The notes under the pieces are model-generated. The model ran no database searches. It worked only from the letters and a program-made list of their open reading frames with translations, and was not told where the DNA came from. Shown here one piece after another: positions 16,230 through 23,464 of a DNA stretch of 64,000 nucleotides (its first letter is position 1; the number at the start of each line of letters is the position of its first letter). Source of the stretch: Sphingomonas donggukensis (lineage in GTDB: Bacteria; Pseudomonadota; Alphaproteobacteria; Sphingomonadales; Sphingomonadaceae); contig NZ_CP098401.1 in NCBI RefSeq assembly GCF_023674425.1, forward strand, positions 1,364,001-1,428,000, read 5' to 3'. A program made the translations under genes and the position numbers.

Positions 16230-18961
16230 CGATCGTCTCCGGTCACCTGCGCCCATGCGGCGCGGACGTCCTGCCGCGTGGCATCCAGACAGGCAAGCAC
16301 GCCGTCCCAGTCGTCGATCGCCAGCGCCCGCGCAACCAGCGCCCGCGTGGCCGGGGCGGGCGGCTGTGCATCGGGCGCCACCAGCCGCAGCGTCACCAGC
16401 AGCCGGCTGAGGAAATCGTGCGCCCGCCGCAGCGACGCTGGCAGCAATCCGGCGGCGACCAGCGCGTCGATCGCCCGGCCCAGGTGAGGATCGAACCCGG
16501 CGCGGTTCCGCAACTGCGCGACGTGCACCGCGAATTCCAGGTCGACGAGCCCGCCGTCGAGCAGCTTCGCATCGAGCGGTCCTGCCGGCGGCTTGTGCGC
16601 GGCCATGTCGGCGCGCATCTGCACCGCGTCGGCGACGATGTCGCGCTCGGGCCGGTCGCCGGCCAGCACCTTTGCGATGATTGCATCGACCGCCGCGCGC
16701 GCCGGTGGCGACCCGAAGATCGCCCGCGCCCGCGTGAGCGCCATATGCTCCCACGTCCACGCACTCTCGCGCTGATACCGCTCGAACCCGTCGAGCGACA
16801 CGACCAGCGGCCCGGACGCTCCCGACGGCCGCAGCCGCGTATCGATCTCGTAGAGCGGGCCCGAAGCGGTCGCCACCGACAGCGCCGCGGTCACCCGCTG
16901 CGCCAGACGGTTGTAGTAGAGGACGGCGCCAAGCGGCTTTTCCCCGTCCGACTCGCCGGCGAAGTCGCCGGTGAACAGGTAGATCAGGTCGAGGTCCGAC
17001 GCATGGGTCAGCGCCGCGCCGCCCATCCGACCGAGTGCCAAGATCACGAGCTCGCTGTCGGGAACGCGACCGTGTTTGGTTTCGAACTCGGTGACGGTGG
17101 CCGCGGTCAGCACCTCGATCGCCGCCTCCGCGACCCGCGCATAGCCCGCCGACACCTCCAGCGGATCGGCGGCGCCAGCGACGATCTGCGCGCCCAGCGC
17201 AAACCTTTTCTCGCCGACGACACGGCGGACGTGGTCGAGCAACCGCTGGTAATCGTCGCCCGCTTCGCCCGCGCGCATTTCGTCGGCGAGCGCGGCGACG
17301 CTGCCCGCCGGGTCGAATGCGGTCGCGTCGATCAGCCCGTCGAGCAGCCCCGCACGCCGCCCCAGCGCCTCCGCCAGCGTCGGCGCATGCGCCAGGATCG
17401 CGGTCAGCAGTGCCAGCAGCGCAGGCCGCGCGGCGATCAGCCGCAGCGTGTTGATCGCGCTCGGCAGGCGCGACAACATCGCGTCGAGCCGCATCAGCGC
17501 GGCATTGGCGTCGGGCGCCTCGCCGATCGCGGCGATCAGTGCGGGCAGCACCGCCTCCAGCGCCGATTGTGCCGCAGCGCTGCGCAGCGCGGGATAGGCG
17601 CCGCCGCGCCACGCCTCGATCCGCTGGACGGCAGCGGGCGCGTCGTCGAACCCGGCGACGGCCAGTTGCGCCTCCAGCGGCGCGGCGGACACCGCCACCG
17701 ACACGCCGGGTTCAGCATCCAGCGCGTCGTAAACCTCCCCCACCCGTTCGACATGCGGGCGCAGCAGGTCGAGCAGCGCGTCACCGTCGGCCAACCCGTG
17801 CAGCCTTGCCACCCGGTCGAGCGGCTCGCCGGCGGCGGGCAGCGCGTGGGTCTGGCGATCGTCGATCATCTGCACGCGGTGCTCGATCGTGCGGAACAGC
17901 GTGTAGGCCTCGGCCAGCGCGACGGCGTCATCGGAATCGATCCGCCCCGCCGACGCCAGTGCCGCAAGGGCATCGCGGGTGGCGGGCGCGCGCAACGCAG
18001 GCTCGCGGCCGCCGTGGATAAGCTGGTGGATCTGCGCGAAGAACTCGATCTCGCGAATGCCGCCGCGCCCGCGCTTCAGGTCGTAGCCGGGGCCGAAGCG
18101 CTGCCCCTGCGCATAATGGTCGCGCACCCGGCGGGAGATGCCGCGAATTTCCCGGATGGTCCCGAAATCGAGCGCGCGACGCCATACGAACGGGCGGATG
18201 GTGGCGAGAAACCCCTCCCCCAGCACGACGTCGCCGGCGGCCGCGCGGGCGCGGATGAAGGCGGCGCGCTCCCACGGCAGCGCCTGCGATTCATAGTATC
18301 CGATCGCCGCCTCGATCGGCAGTACGATCGGCGTGATCTCGGGCGACGGACGCAACCGCAGGTCGACGCGCAGGACATAGCCGTCGCCGTCGCGCGCCTG
18401 CAGCAGTTCGACCACGCGCCGCCCGATGCGCACCGCTGCCTCCTGCGGCTCGTCGCGCTCGCGGCGTGGCAGCGTGGCGGGATCGAACAGCAGGATGGGG
18501 TCGATGTCCGACGAATAGTTGAGCTCGCGGCTGCCCTGTTTGCCGAGCGCGATCGCGGCCAGGCCGGTGTTCGGCGCACCGGGCACGCGCTCGGCGATCG
18601 CGGTGCCGATGGCGGTGTCGAGCGCGCGGTCGGCGAAATCGCTCAGCAGCCGCGTCGTGCGGGTCAGATCAAACCGCCCGGACAGGTCGCCGATCGCCAC
18701 GATCAGAGCCAGCCGTCGCCGGGCGAACCTGAGCGCGCTCGCGACGGGTCGGTCGGAATCGATCGCGACCGCCGCCAGCGGATCGTCCAGCCACGTCCCG
18801 ATCCGCGCGCGGACGTCGCCGTCGCGGGCGATGCAGGTGGCAAGGAAGGGCGACCATCGCTCGGCCCGCTCCAGCGCCTCGATCGCGTCCGCCACGCCCC
18901 CCGGGGGAGCGTCCGCGACGGGTCTGCCCGCGGTGGCCTCGTCCGGTTGCGTGTCGATCAT
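16226..18961 (-). CDS. glnE: Glutamine synthetase adenylyltransferase/deadenylase
   Basis: This 911-residue bifunctional enzyme adds and removes AMP on glutamine synthetase according to nitrogen status. Two nucleotidyltransferase domains are visible. The first is GSRELNYSSDIDPILLFD (deadenylase half) and the second GGAALTHASDLDLIYLF (adenylylase half), each with the paired aspartates. A helical linker separates them, with the sequence RLPSAINTLRLIAARPALLALL. Length is at the short end of the family but complete. The ATG at 18961 is divergent from the small NepR-like gene. Confidence 0.96.
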   Translation of the reverse strand: MIDTQPDEATAGRPVADAPPGGVADAIEALERAERWSPFLATCIARDGDVRARIGTWLDDPLAAVAIDSDRPVASALRFARRRLALIVAIGDLSGRFDLTRTTRLLSDFADRALDTAIGTAIAERVPGAPNTGLAAIALGKQGSRELNYSSDIDPILLFDPATLPRRERDEPQEAAVRIGRRVVELLQARDGDGYVLRVDLRLRPSPEITPIVLPIEAAIGYYESQALPWERAAFIRARAAAGDVVLGEGFLATIRPFVWRRALDFGTIREIRGISRRVRDHYAQGQRFGPGYDLKRGRGGIREIEFFAQIHQLIHGGREPALRAPATRDALAALASAGRIDSDDAVALAEAYTLFRTIEHRVQMIDDRQTHALPAAGEPLDRVARLHGLADGDALLDLLRPHVERVGEVYDALDAEPGVSVAVSAAPLEAQLAVAGFDDAPAAVQRIEAWRGGAYPALRSAAAQSALEAVLPALIAAIGEAPDANAALMRLDAMLSRLPSAINTLRLIAARPALLALLTAILAHAPTLAEALGRRAGLLDGLIDATAFDPAGSVAALADEMRAGEAGDDYQRLLDHVRRVVGEKRFALGAQIVAGAADPLEVSAGYARVAEAAIEVLTAATVTEFETKHGRVPDSELVILALGRMGGAALTHASDLDLIYLFTGDFAGESDGEKPLGAVLYYNRLAQRVTAALSVATASGPLYEIDTRLRPSGASGPLVVSLDGFERYQRESAWTWEHMALTRARAIFGSPPARAAVDAIIAKVLAGDRPERDIVADAVQMRADMAAHKPPAGPLDAKLLDGGLVDLEFAVHVAQLRNRAGFDPHLGRAIDALVAAGLLPASLRRAHDFLSRLLVTLRLVAPDAQPPAPATRALVARALAIDDWDGVLACLDATRQDVRAAWAQVTGDDR

Positions 18962-19031
18962 GCGACGCCAGCCTGCGCGCCCGAAAAGCTGATGTGAAGC
19001 AACATTTCCGCGCTTAGGGCGTTTGGGAGGA

Positions 19032-19205
19032 ATGGGACATGTGGATCAATCGTCGAAGCAGCCGATCGTGGTGGCGCGGCCCCGCGCCTGCGATGCGATC
19101 GGCGTGTCCCTGCGCAATGCCTTCGCCCGCGAAGCGCGCGTGCCCGACGACATGTCCGCGCTGCTCGGCGCGCTCGGGCGCATCGACAGACACCAGGCGC
19201 ATTAA
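19032..19205 (+). CDS. Small NepR-like protein, possible second anti-sigma factor
   Basis: This 57-residue protein starts at an ATG with the strong ribosome site GGGAGGA directly upstream. Its core, IGVSLRNAFAREARVPDDM followed by SALLGAL, matches the pattern of the NepR protein encoded at 21216, VGDALRAVYHDA...IPDEM followed by LDLLNKL, with a two-residue gap. Both fit the NepR helix-loop-helix layout that clamps EcfG. The gene converges on ecfG, ending 50 nt from its 3' end, and diverges from glnE. The gene is likely real; the anti-sigma role is an inference from similarity and location. Confidence 0.6.
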   Translation: MGHVDQSSKQPIVVARPRACDAIGVSLRNAFAREARVPDDMSALLGALGRIDRHQAH

Positions 19206-19255
19206 GCGACCGACCGCTGTCAACCTGCCCGGCTTGAACACGCTGTCGCGCGCGG

Positions 19256-19903
19256 TCAGCCCGGCCCGTCGCGGCTGAGGTCGTCCACCTCGTCCATGAT
19301 GGTGTCGAGCGCAGACTTGCTGCCCGCGTCATGCTCACGACGCGACGGCAGGCGCCCCTCGGTCAGGATCGTCTCCAGCGCCACGCGCCCGCGGGCGACG
19401 CGGCTCTTGATCGTACCGACCGCAACGCCGCAGATTTCCGCGGCTTCCTCGTAAGCGAAGCCGCCCGCGCCGACCAGGATCAGCGCCTCGCGCTGCGGCT
19501 GCGGCAGGTGGAGCAGCGCGCGCTGCATGTCGGTCAGCTCGACGTGCCGGTCCTGGCTCGCCGGCGCGGCCAGGATGCGGTCTGCGACCAGATCGTCCCA
19601 CTCGCCCTTGAACCGCGCTCGGCGCATCTGGGACAGGTACAGGTTGCGCAGGATGATGAAGGTCCACGCGCGCATGTTGGTGCCCGCCTGGAACCGCTGG
19701 CGCGCGGCCCATGCCTTCAGGAGGGTTTCCTGCACCAGATCGTCGGCCACGTCGCGGCTGCCCGACAGCGAGCGCCCGAAGGCGCGCAGGTGCGGGATGA
19801 CCTGGCCCAGCTGGACCTTGAACTCGTCGTCGCTCAGCGGAACGTGCGGGACATATTCCGTCACGGCGTCGTCGGTATCGTCGTCTTGGGCGTTGTCAGT
19901 CAT
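19256..19903 (-). CDS. ecfG: General stress response sigma factor EcfG
   Basis: This 215-residue ECF sigma factor has an acidic N-terminal extension of about 25 residues, region 2 with DVADDLVQETLLKAWAARQ and the region 4 helix-turn-helix FAYEEAAEICGVAVGTIKSR. It has the EcfG (ECF15) layout and lies beside phyR, nepR and phyP-like genes, so it should direct the general stress response and be held by NepR. The ATG at 19903 follows a GGA ribosome core. A 9-bp hairpin lies in its leader. The 3' end faces the small NepR-like gene. Confidence 0.94.
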   Translation of the reverse strand: MTDNAQDDDTDDAVTEYVPHVPLSDDEFKVQLGQVIPHLRAFGRSLSGSRDVADDLVQETLLKAWAARQRFQAGTNMRAWTFIILRNLYLSQMRRARFKGEWDDLVADRILAAPASQDRHVELTDMQRALLHLPQPQREALILVGAGGFAYEEAAEICGVAVGTIKSRVARGRVALETILTEGRLPSRREHDAGSKSALDTIMDEVDDLSRDGPG

Positions 19904-19938
19904 CAATATCCGTTCGCAGGGGCGTGCCGACACGATAA

Positions 19939-19964
19939 CGCGCTCGCACAGGATTGCGAGCGCG
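19939..19964. other. Perfect 9-bp hairpin in the ecfG leader
   Basis: CGCGCTCGC (19939-19947) and GCGAGCGCG (19956-19964) pair perfectly around an 8-nt loop, 35 nt upstream of the ecfG start on its sense strand. No U-run follows, so it is not a clear intrinsic terminator. It could be a stability element, a processing site between the upstream genes and ecfG, or a partial attenuator. Confidence 0.4.
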
Positions 19965-19991
19965 CCGTTACCGCATGGAAAATGGAAGGCG

Positions 19992-20141
19992 TCAGGTCAG
20001 CAGGTAGATCAACGCAAAAACGATGATGACCAGGCCGAGCGAGATACCGAGGATGTAGCGCGTCATCCCCGGCGTCGCCCCGGCGCGCGCACGATCGGAG
20101 TCGATGTGCTGGTGCCCTTCGGAATCGATATTGTTCGACAT
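19992..20141 (-). CDS. Small single-pass membrane protein between phyR and ecfG
   Basis: This 49-residue protein has a polar head (MSNNIDSEGHQHIDSDRAR), then one hydrophobic helix (YILGISLGLVIIVFALIYLL) at the C terminus. The reading frame is clean, and the ATG is preceded by AAGGCGAC, a plausible ribosome site. It lies on the same strand between phyR and ecfG and could be in their transcript. I do not recognise the family. Small tail-anchored proteins at stress loci are often themselves stress-induced. Function is unknown. Confidence 0.6.
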   Translation of the reverse strand: MSNNIDSEGHQHIDSDRARAGATPGMTRYILGISLGLVIIVFALIYLLT

Positions 20142-20182
20142 GTCGCCTTAAACCCCCCAGATTCGTTTTGGGTCCGTGATTA

Positions 20183-20983
20183 TTACGCGACCGGCGCGGT
20201 CGACTGGTCGAAGAACAGCGCTTGGCTGATCGCCGCCTTCACGGTCGCGCGCTGGAACGGCTTGGTGATAAGGAACGTCGGCTCGGGCCGCTCGCCGGTC
20301 AACAACCGCTCGGGGAAGGCGGTGATGAAGATGACGGGCACGTCGAACTTCGCCAGAATGTCCTTCACCGCATCGATGCCCGAGCTGTCGTCGGCCAGCT
20401 GGATATCGGCGAGCACCAGGCCCGGGCGATCCTCCATCGCCAGCGCGACCGCTTCGTCGCGGGTCACGGCGACGCCGGTCACTTCATGGCCCTGGTCGCG
20501 CACGATCGCCTCGATATCCATCGCGATGATCGGCTCGTCCTCGATGATGAGCACGCGGGCGCGGGTCTGCTGGTCGATTTCCGACAGCGCATCGCTCACC
20601 AGCGCGTCGACGCGCGAAGTGCTTTCGTTGATGAGATAGGCGGTATCCTCGACCGTGAAGCCCTCCATCGCGGTCAGCAGCAGCGCCTGGCGCGACAGCG
20701 GCGCGATGCGCGACAGGCGTGCGCGCGCGATCGCTTCCTGATCGCTGCCGCCGTCGTCGGGCTCGGCCCGGTTGTCGGCGTGAGTCGATCCCCAGATCGC
20801 CTGGAACGTGCGGTACAGGCCCAGGCGCGGGTCGACGTCGCGGGGAAATTCCTCGGGCGCCGCGACGATCGCCTCCAGCGTCGCGCGGACGTACTGATCC
20901 CCCTCCGACTGGCTCCCCGTCAGCGCGCGCCCGTAGCGGCGCAGGAACGGAAGATGGGGAGCGAGCTGTTGTCCAAGCGACAT
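20183..20983 (-). CDS. phyR: Response regulator PhyR, anti-anti-sigma factor
   Basis: This 266-residue protein joins a sigma-like N-terminal domain (MSLGQQLAPHLPFLRRYGRALTG; later VEDTAYLINESTSRVDALV) to a C-terminal receiver. The phospho-acceptor is Asp193 in LVLADIQLADDSSG, and acidic residues EDEPI and the lysine of ITKPFQRATV complete the site. When phosphorylated, PhyR exposes its sigma-like domain and titrates NepR away from EcfG. It is divergent from nepR. The ATG at 20983 gives the family start. Confidence 0.96.
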   Translation of the reverse strand: MSLGQQLAPHLPFLRRYGRALTGSQSEGDQYVRATLEAIVAAPEEFPRDVDPRLGLYRTFQAIWGSTHADNRAEPDDGGSDQEAIARARLSRIAPLSRQALLLTAMEGFTVEDTAYLINESTSRVDALVSDALSEIDQQTRARVLIIEDEPIIAMDIEAIVRDQGHEVTGVAVTRDEAVALAMEDRPGLVLADIQLADDSSGIDAVKDILAKFDVPVIFITAFPERLLTGERPEPTFLITKPFQRATVKAAISQALFFDQSTAPVA

Positions 20984-21095
20984 TTCTACCGATTACTCCT
21001 GGCTGTTCAGGCCACCCATATGGGCGCCCGCTGCGTCAAATGATACGTCTGGCATAGCCGGAAGAAATGCCCTCCCCCGAATTTGCGACGGACAT

Positions 21096-21120
21096 GGAAC
21101 AAACAACGCGGTCTTTTGTT
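21096..21120 (+). promoter_or_regulatory. EcfG-type promoter upstream of nepR
   Basis: GGAAC (21096-21100) is followed after 17 nt by GTT (21118-21120), matching the EcfG pattern GGAAC-N16/17-CGTT except for the first base of the -10 element. It faces nepR and the phyP-like gene, with about 95 nt to the nepR start. Autoregulation of nepR by EcfG is known in this regulon, so the location is sensible. Confidence 0.6.
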
Positions 21121-21215
21121 TCATCCGCGCTCGCAAGCATCGGATACGCGCTGTTTCTGCGCTCCGGGCGGCGATACGGGTGCCCCGGCAACGACCGGGT
21201 TCTGAGGGGGAAGTG

Positions 21216-21383
21216 GTGAGTTCTAAGAAGGAAGACGATGCGATGCCACCCGCGAAGGCCGGAGGCAAAAATACCGGGCGTGGCGAAAAGAACGTCGGTG
21301 ATGCCCTGCGCGCCGTCTATCACGATGCCGTGTCCGAGACGATTCCCGACGAGATGCTCGACCTTTTGAACAAGCTCGGCTGA
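21216..21383 (+). CDS. nepR: Anti-sigma factor NepR
   Basis: This 55-residue protein holds EcfG inactive until phosphorylated PhyR takes it away. It has a disordered lysine-rich head (VSSKKEDDAMPPAKAGGKN) and the conserved core VGDALRAVYHDAVSE, then IPDEMLDLLNKLG. The GTG at 21216 is chosen because the run GAGGGGGAA sits just upstream; an ATG at 21243 is possible but would trim the head. It diverges from phyR and lies 16 nt before the phyP-like gene. Confidence 0.93.
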   Translation: MSSKKEDDAMPPAKAGGKNTGRGEKNVGDALRAVYHDAVSETIPDEMLDLLNKLG

Positions 21384-21399
21384 CGGCCCCCCGCCGGCG

Positions 21400-22974
21400 A
21401 TGCCCCCCGACATGACGATCGAACGACCGGCGGCCCGTCGGGATGGCAGCTTCGCGCGCTGGCCGACCGGGGCGAAGGTATTCGCGATCCTGAGCGCCGC
21501 GCTGCTGCCGCTGGCGCTCATCGTCGTCGCCGCCGCGTTCCAGACCACGCGCACCGCCGATCTCGAGAATCGCACGCGGCTGCGCGTGGCGGCGACGGAA
21601 GCGTCGCGCACGCTCGCGATCGAGCTGCTCGGCGACGTCAACGCGCTACGCTCCGCCCTGCGCGCGATCGAGAGCGACCCCGCCGACGCGCCAAGCTGCG
21701 CCCGCGTACGAGGCATCTTTGCCCCCGCCACGTCGACGGGTACCGCCTTCGGCATCTACGACGCCGCCGGTACGCTGCGCTGCGGACAAATTGTGCCCGA
21801 CGCGGTGCTGCCCGAGGCGGACGGCCTGCATGCCGAAGTGCTGCCCGGTCGCGGCCTGACCCTGACGCTCAGCGGCTCGCGCGGCCAGGCGCGTGCCAGC
21901 GTCTTCTTTCCGGCCCGCTTCCTGGCCGAAATCAGCCGCCCGAGCGGCTTCGTCGCGCCCTATTCGCTCGAACTGACGTCGCCGCGCGACCGTCTGGTCC
22001 TCCGCCCGCTCGACGACATGGCGCTGCTGCGCACCGACCGGCGGATCGTCGACATCGGCTTCGACGGGCTGCAACTCGACATGGCGACCGCGGCGGCCCC
22101 GATCACCTCGCCGGCGCTGGTGGCGATGCTGCTGCCGATCGTGATGTGGGTGGTCGCATCGGTCATCGGCTGGATCGTTGTAGACGCATCGCTGATCCGC
22201 CCGCTGCGGCGACTGCGCCGCGGCGTCGACGCATACAAGCCCGGCACCGTCTTCGACACGGTCAGCATCGGCACGATCCCGGCGCAGGAAATCCGCGAGC
22301 TGGGCGATACATTTCGCGGGCTCAGCCAGACGCTGGTCGCGCATGAGGCGGATCTGGCCGAAGGACTGGTGCGCCAGACCAAGCTGACGCGCGAGGTTCA
22401 TCACCGCGTGAAGAACAACCTGCAGGTCATCGCCAGCCTCATCAACTTCCACGCGCGCAGTTCGCCGTCGCCCGAAGTCGCCGGCGCCTACGCGACGATC
22501 CAGCGCCGCGTCGATGCGCTGGCGGTCGTCCACCGCAACCACTTCGCCGAAATGGAAGTCAACCGCGGCCTCAGCCTACGTTCGGTGATCGGCGAGCTCT
22601 CGGCCAATATCCGCGCGACCGCTCCCGACGCGTCGGCACAGCTCGGCATCACGCTGGAGGTCGAGCCGTTCCTGGTGTCGCAGGACGTGGCGGTCGCGGT
22701 CGCGTTCCTCATCACCGAGCTGGTCGAGCTGGCGATGTCGGTCCAGCCTGCCGCGCAGGTCCGGGTGTCGCTCAGCGCGGGCGAAACGCCCGAGCGCGCG
22801 GTCATGCGTGTCAGCTCGCCGGCGCTGGTCGAGGGCGAGGCATTGAGCGCCGCGCTGCGCGATCGCTACGGACGCATCATCGAGGGCCTGTCGCGCCAAC
22901 TCCGTTCGAAGCTGCATCACGAACCGCTCGCCGGGGCTTACGAAATCGCAATCGCGGTGCTGGGACGCGACTGA
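21400..22974 (+). CDS. phyP: PhyP-like sensor of the HisKA_2 family with degenerate ATPase domain
   Basis: This 524-residue membrane sensor has a helix near residues 25-50, a periplasmic domain to about 245, a second helix (VAMLLPIVMWVVASVIGWIVV) and a HAMP-like linker. The HisKA_2 motif is REVHHRVKNNLQVIASL with His334/335. The ATPase domain looks broken. The usual N-box ELVxNAL reads ELVELAMSV, so the metal-binding Asn is Leu, and the expected DxGxG box is replaced by SSPALVEGEAL. In Sphingomonas the sensor encoded beside nepR, PhyP, is known as a negative regulator of PhyR, which fits a phosphatase rather than a kinase. The start could also be the ATG at 21412. Confidence 0.82.
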   Translation: MPPDMTIERPAARRDGSFARWPTGAKVFAILSAALLPLALIVVAAAFQTTRTADLENRTRLRVAATEASRTLAIELLGDVNALRSALRAIESDPADAPSCARVRGIFAPATSTGTAFGIYDAAGTLRCGQIVPDAVLPEADGLHAEVLPGRGLTLTLSGSRGQARASVFFPARFLAEISRPSGFVAPYSLELTSPRDRLVLRPLDDMALLRTDRRIVDIGFDGLQLDMATAAAPITSPALVAMLLPIVMWVVASVIGWIVVDASLIRPLRRLRRGVDAYKPGTVFDTVSIGTIPAQEIRELGDTFRGLSQTLVAHEADLAEGLVRQTKLTREVHHRVKNNLQVIASLINFHARSSPSPEVAGAYATIQRRVDALAVVHRNHFAEMEVNRGLSLRSVIGELSANIRATAPDASAQLGITLEVEPFLVSQDVAVAVAFLITELVELAMSVQPAAQVRVSLSAGETPERAVMRVSSPALVEGEALSAALRDRYGRIIEGLSRQLRSKLHHEPLAGAYEIAIAVLGRD

Positions 22975-22996
22975 CGTTTTTTTCCAATTTTTCGTT

Positions 22997-23021
22997 GGAA
23001 CCCTTTTGCGCTGTCCACGTT
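22997..23021 (+). promoter_or_regulatory. EcfG-type promoter, near-consensus
   Basis: GGAAC (22997-23001), 16 nt and CGTT (23018-23021) match the alphaproteobacterial EcfG consensus exactly. It lies 23 nt after the phyP-like stop and about 230 nt before the entericidin-like start. That leaves room for a separate RNA or a long leader between. Confidence 0.72.
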
Positions 23022-23027
23022 CTACAC

Positions 23028-23180
23028 CTCGGATAGTGAATTTATGCCCCCCCGCTCTCGCTATCCAAGACCCAGGCCCGGAAGCGTCAACCCTCCCCCC
23101 CCGGTGGCGCTTCCGGGCCTAACACTTCCCAAGACACAGTATCCATCGCCCGCCGGTCGCACTCCGTCGCGGGCGTCCTT
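23028..23180 (+). ncRNA. Candidate stress-induced small RNA with C-rich loop (or structured leader)
   Basis: Just downstream of the EcfG promoter lies a perfect 12-bp stem, GGCCCGGAAGCG (23075-23086) with CGCTTCCGGGCC (23108-23119). Its 21-nt loop holds CCCTCCCCCCCC, complementary to Shine-Dalgarno sequences. A second, weaker hairpin pairs 23147-23153 with 23169-23175. No good open frame fills the region. Alphaproteobacteria are known to use small RNAs with exposed C-rich loops, including the sigma-T-dependent GsrN of Caulobacter. The ends given are approximate: the 5' end is set from the promoter and the 3' end is a guess, as no U-tract is present. It may instead be the 5' leader of the next gene. 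Confidence 0.45.
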
Positions 23181-23249
23181 GCGTTTGCGGAACGAAGGGC
23201 GGCATCGAACATTCTCGTTCGACCAACCCTGCAATCCAAGGATTCCATC

Positions 23250-23384
23250 ATGCGTAAGCTTATCACCGCTGCCGTTCTTGCCGGGACGATGGCGCTCGGC
23301 GCCTGCAACACGGTCGAGGGCGTCGGCAAGGACGTGAAGTCGGCGGGCGATACCGTGGCGAAGACCGCGGACGGCGCCAAGTAA
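23250..23384 (+). CDS. Entericidin-like small lipoprotein
   Basis: This 44-residue precursor has a lipoprotein signal with the lipobox LGAC, so Cys19 should be lipidated, and a mature part of 26 residues with the repeat-like VKSAGDTVAKTADGAK. This is the entericidin A/B (EcnAB) pattern; such peptides are often induced by general stress sigma factors. The ATG at 23250 has AAGGA 8 nt upstream. The near-consensus EcfG promoter at 22997 is the likely source of its transcript. It is followed by a strong terminator. Confidence 0.85.
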   Translation: MRKLITAAVLAGTMALGACNTVEGVGKDVKSAGDTVAKTADGAK

Positions 23385-23400
23385 CGCGCCGACGTCCATG

Positions 23401-23438
23401 AAAAAGGGGCTGCGCCAGACCCGACGCAGCCCCTTTTT
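23401..23438. terminator. Bidirectional intrinsic terminator
   Basis: A 9-bp GC-rich stem, GGGGCTGCG (23406-23414) with CGCAGCCCC (23425-23433), is flanked by AAAAA on the left and TTTTT on the right. It can therefore stop transcription from both the entericidin-like gene and the convergent tatC operon. Confidence 0.9.
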
Positions 23439-23464
23439 CTATGCCCGTGATAGACCTGGTCGCG

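Noticed and set aside
15479..18997. A 1172-codon open frame opposite glnE
   Set aside because: It is the GC-rich shadow of glnE; its translation is Arg/Gln/His-rich with no domain, while glnE on the other strand has all family motifs.
20994..21020. An 8-codon upstream frame (MGGLNSQE) before phyR as a leader peptide
   Set aside because: The frame is too short to judge and it lacks a ribosome site of its own.
23185..23225. A second EcfG promoter just upstream of the entericidin-like gene
   Set aside because: GGAAC and CGTT are present, but the spacer is 22 nt, too long for the pattern.
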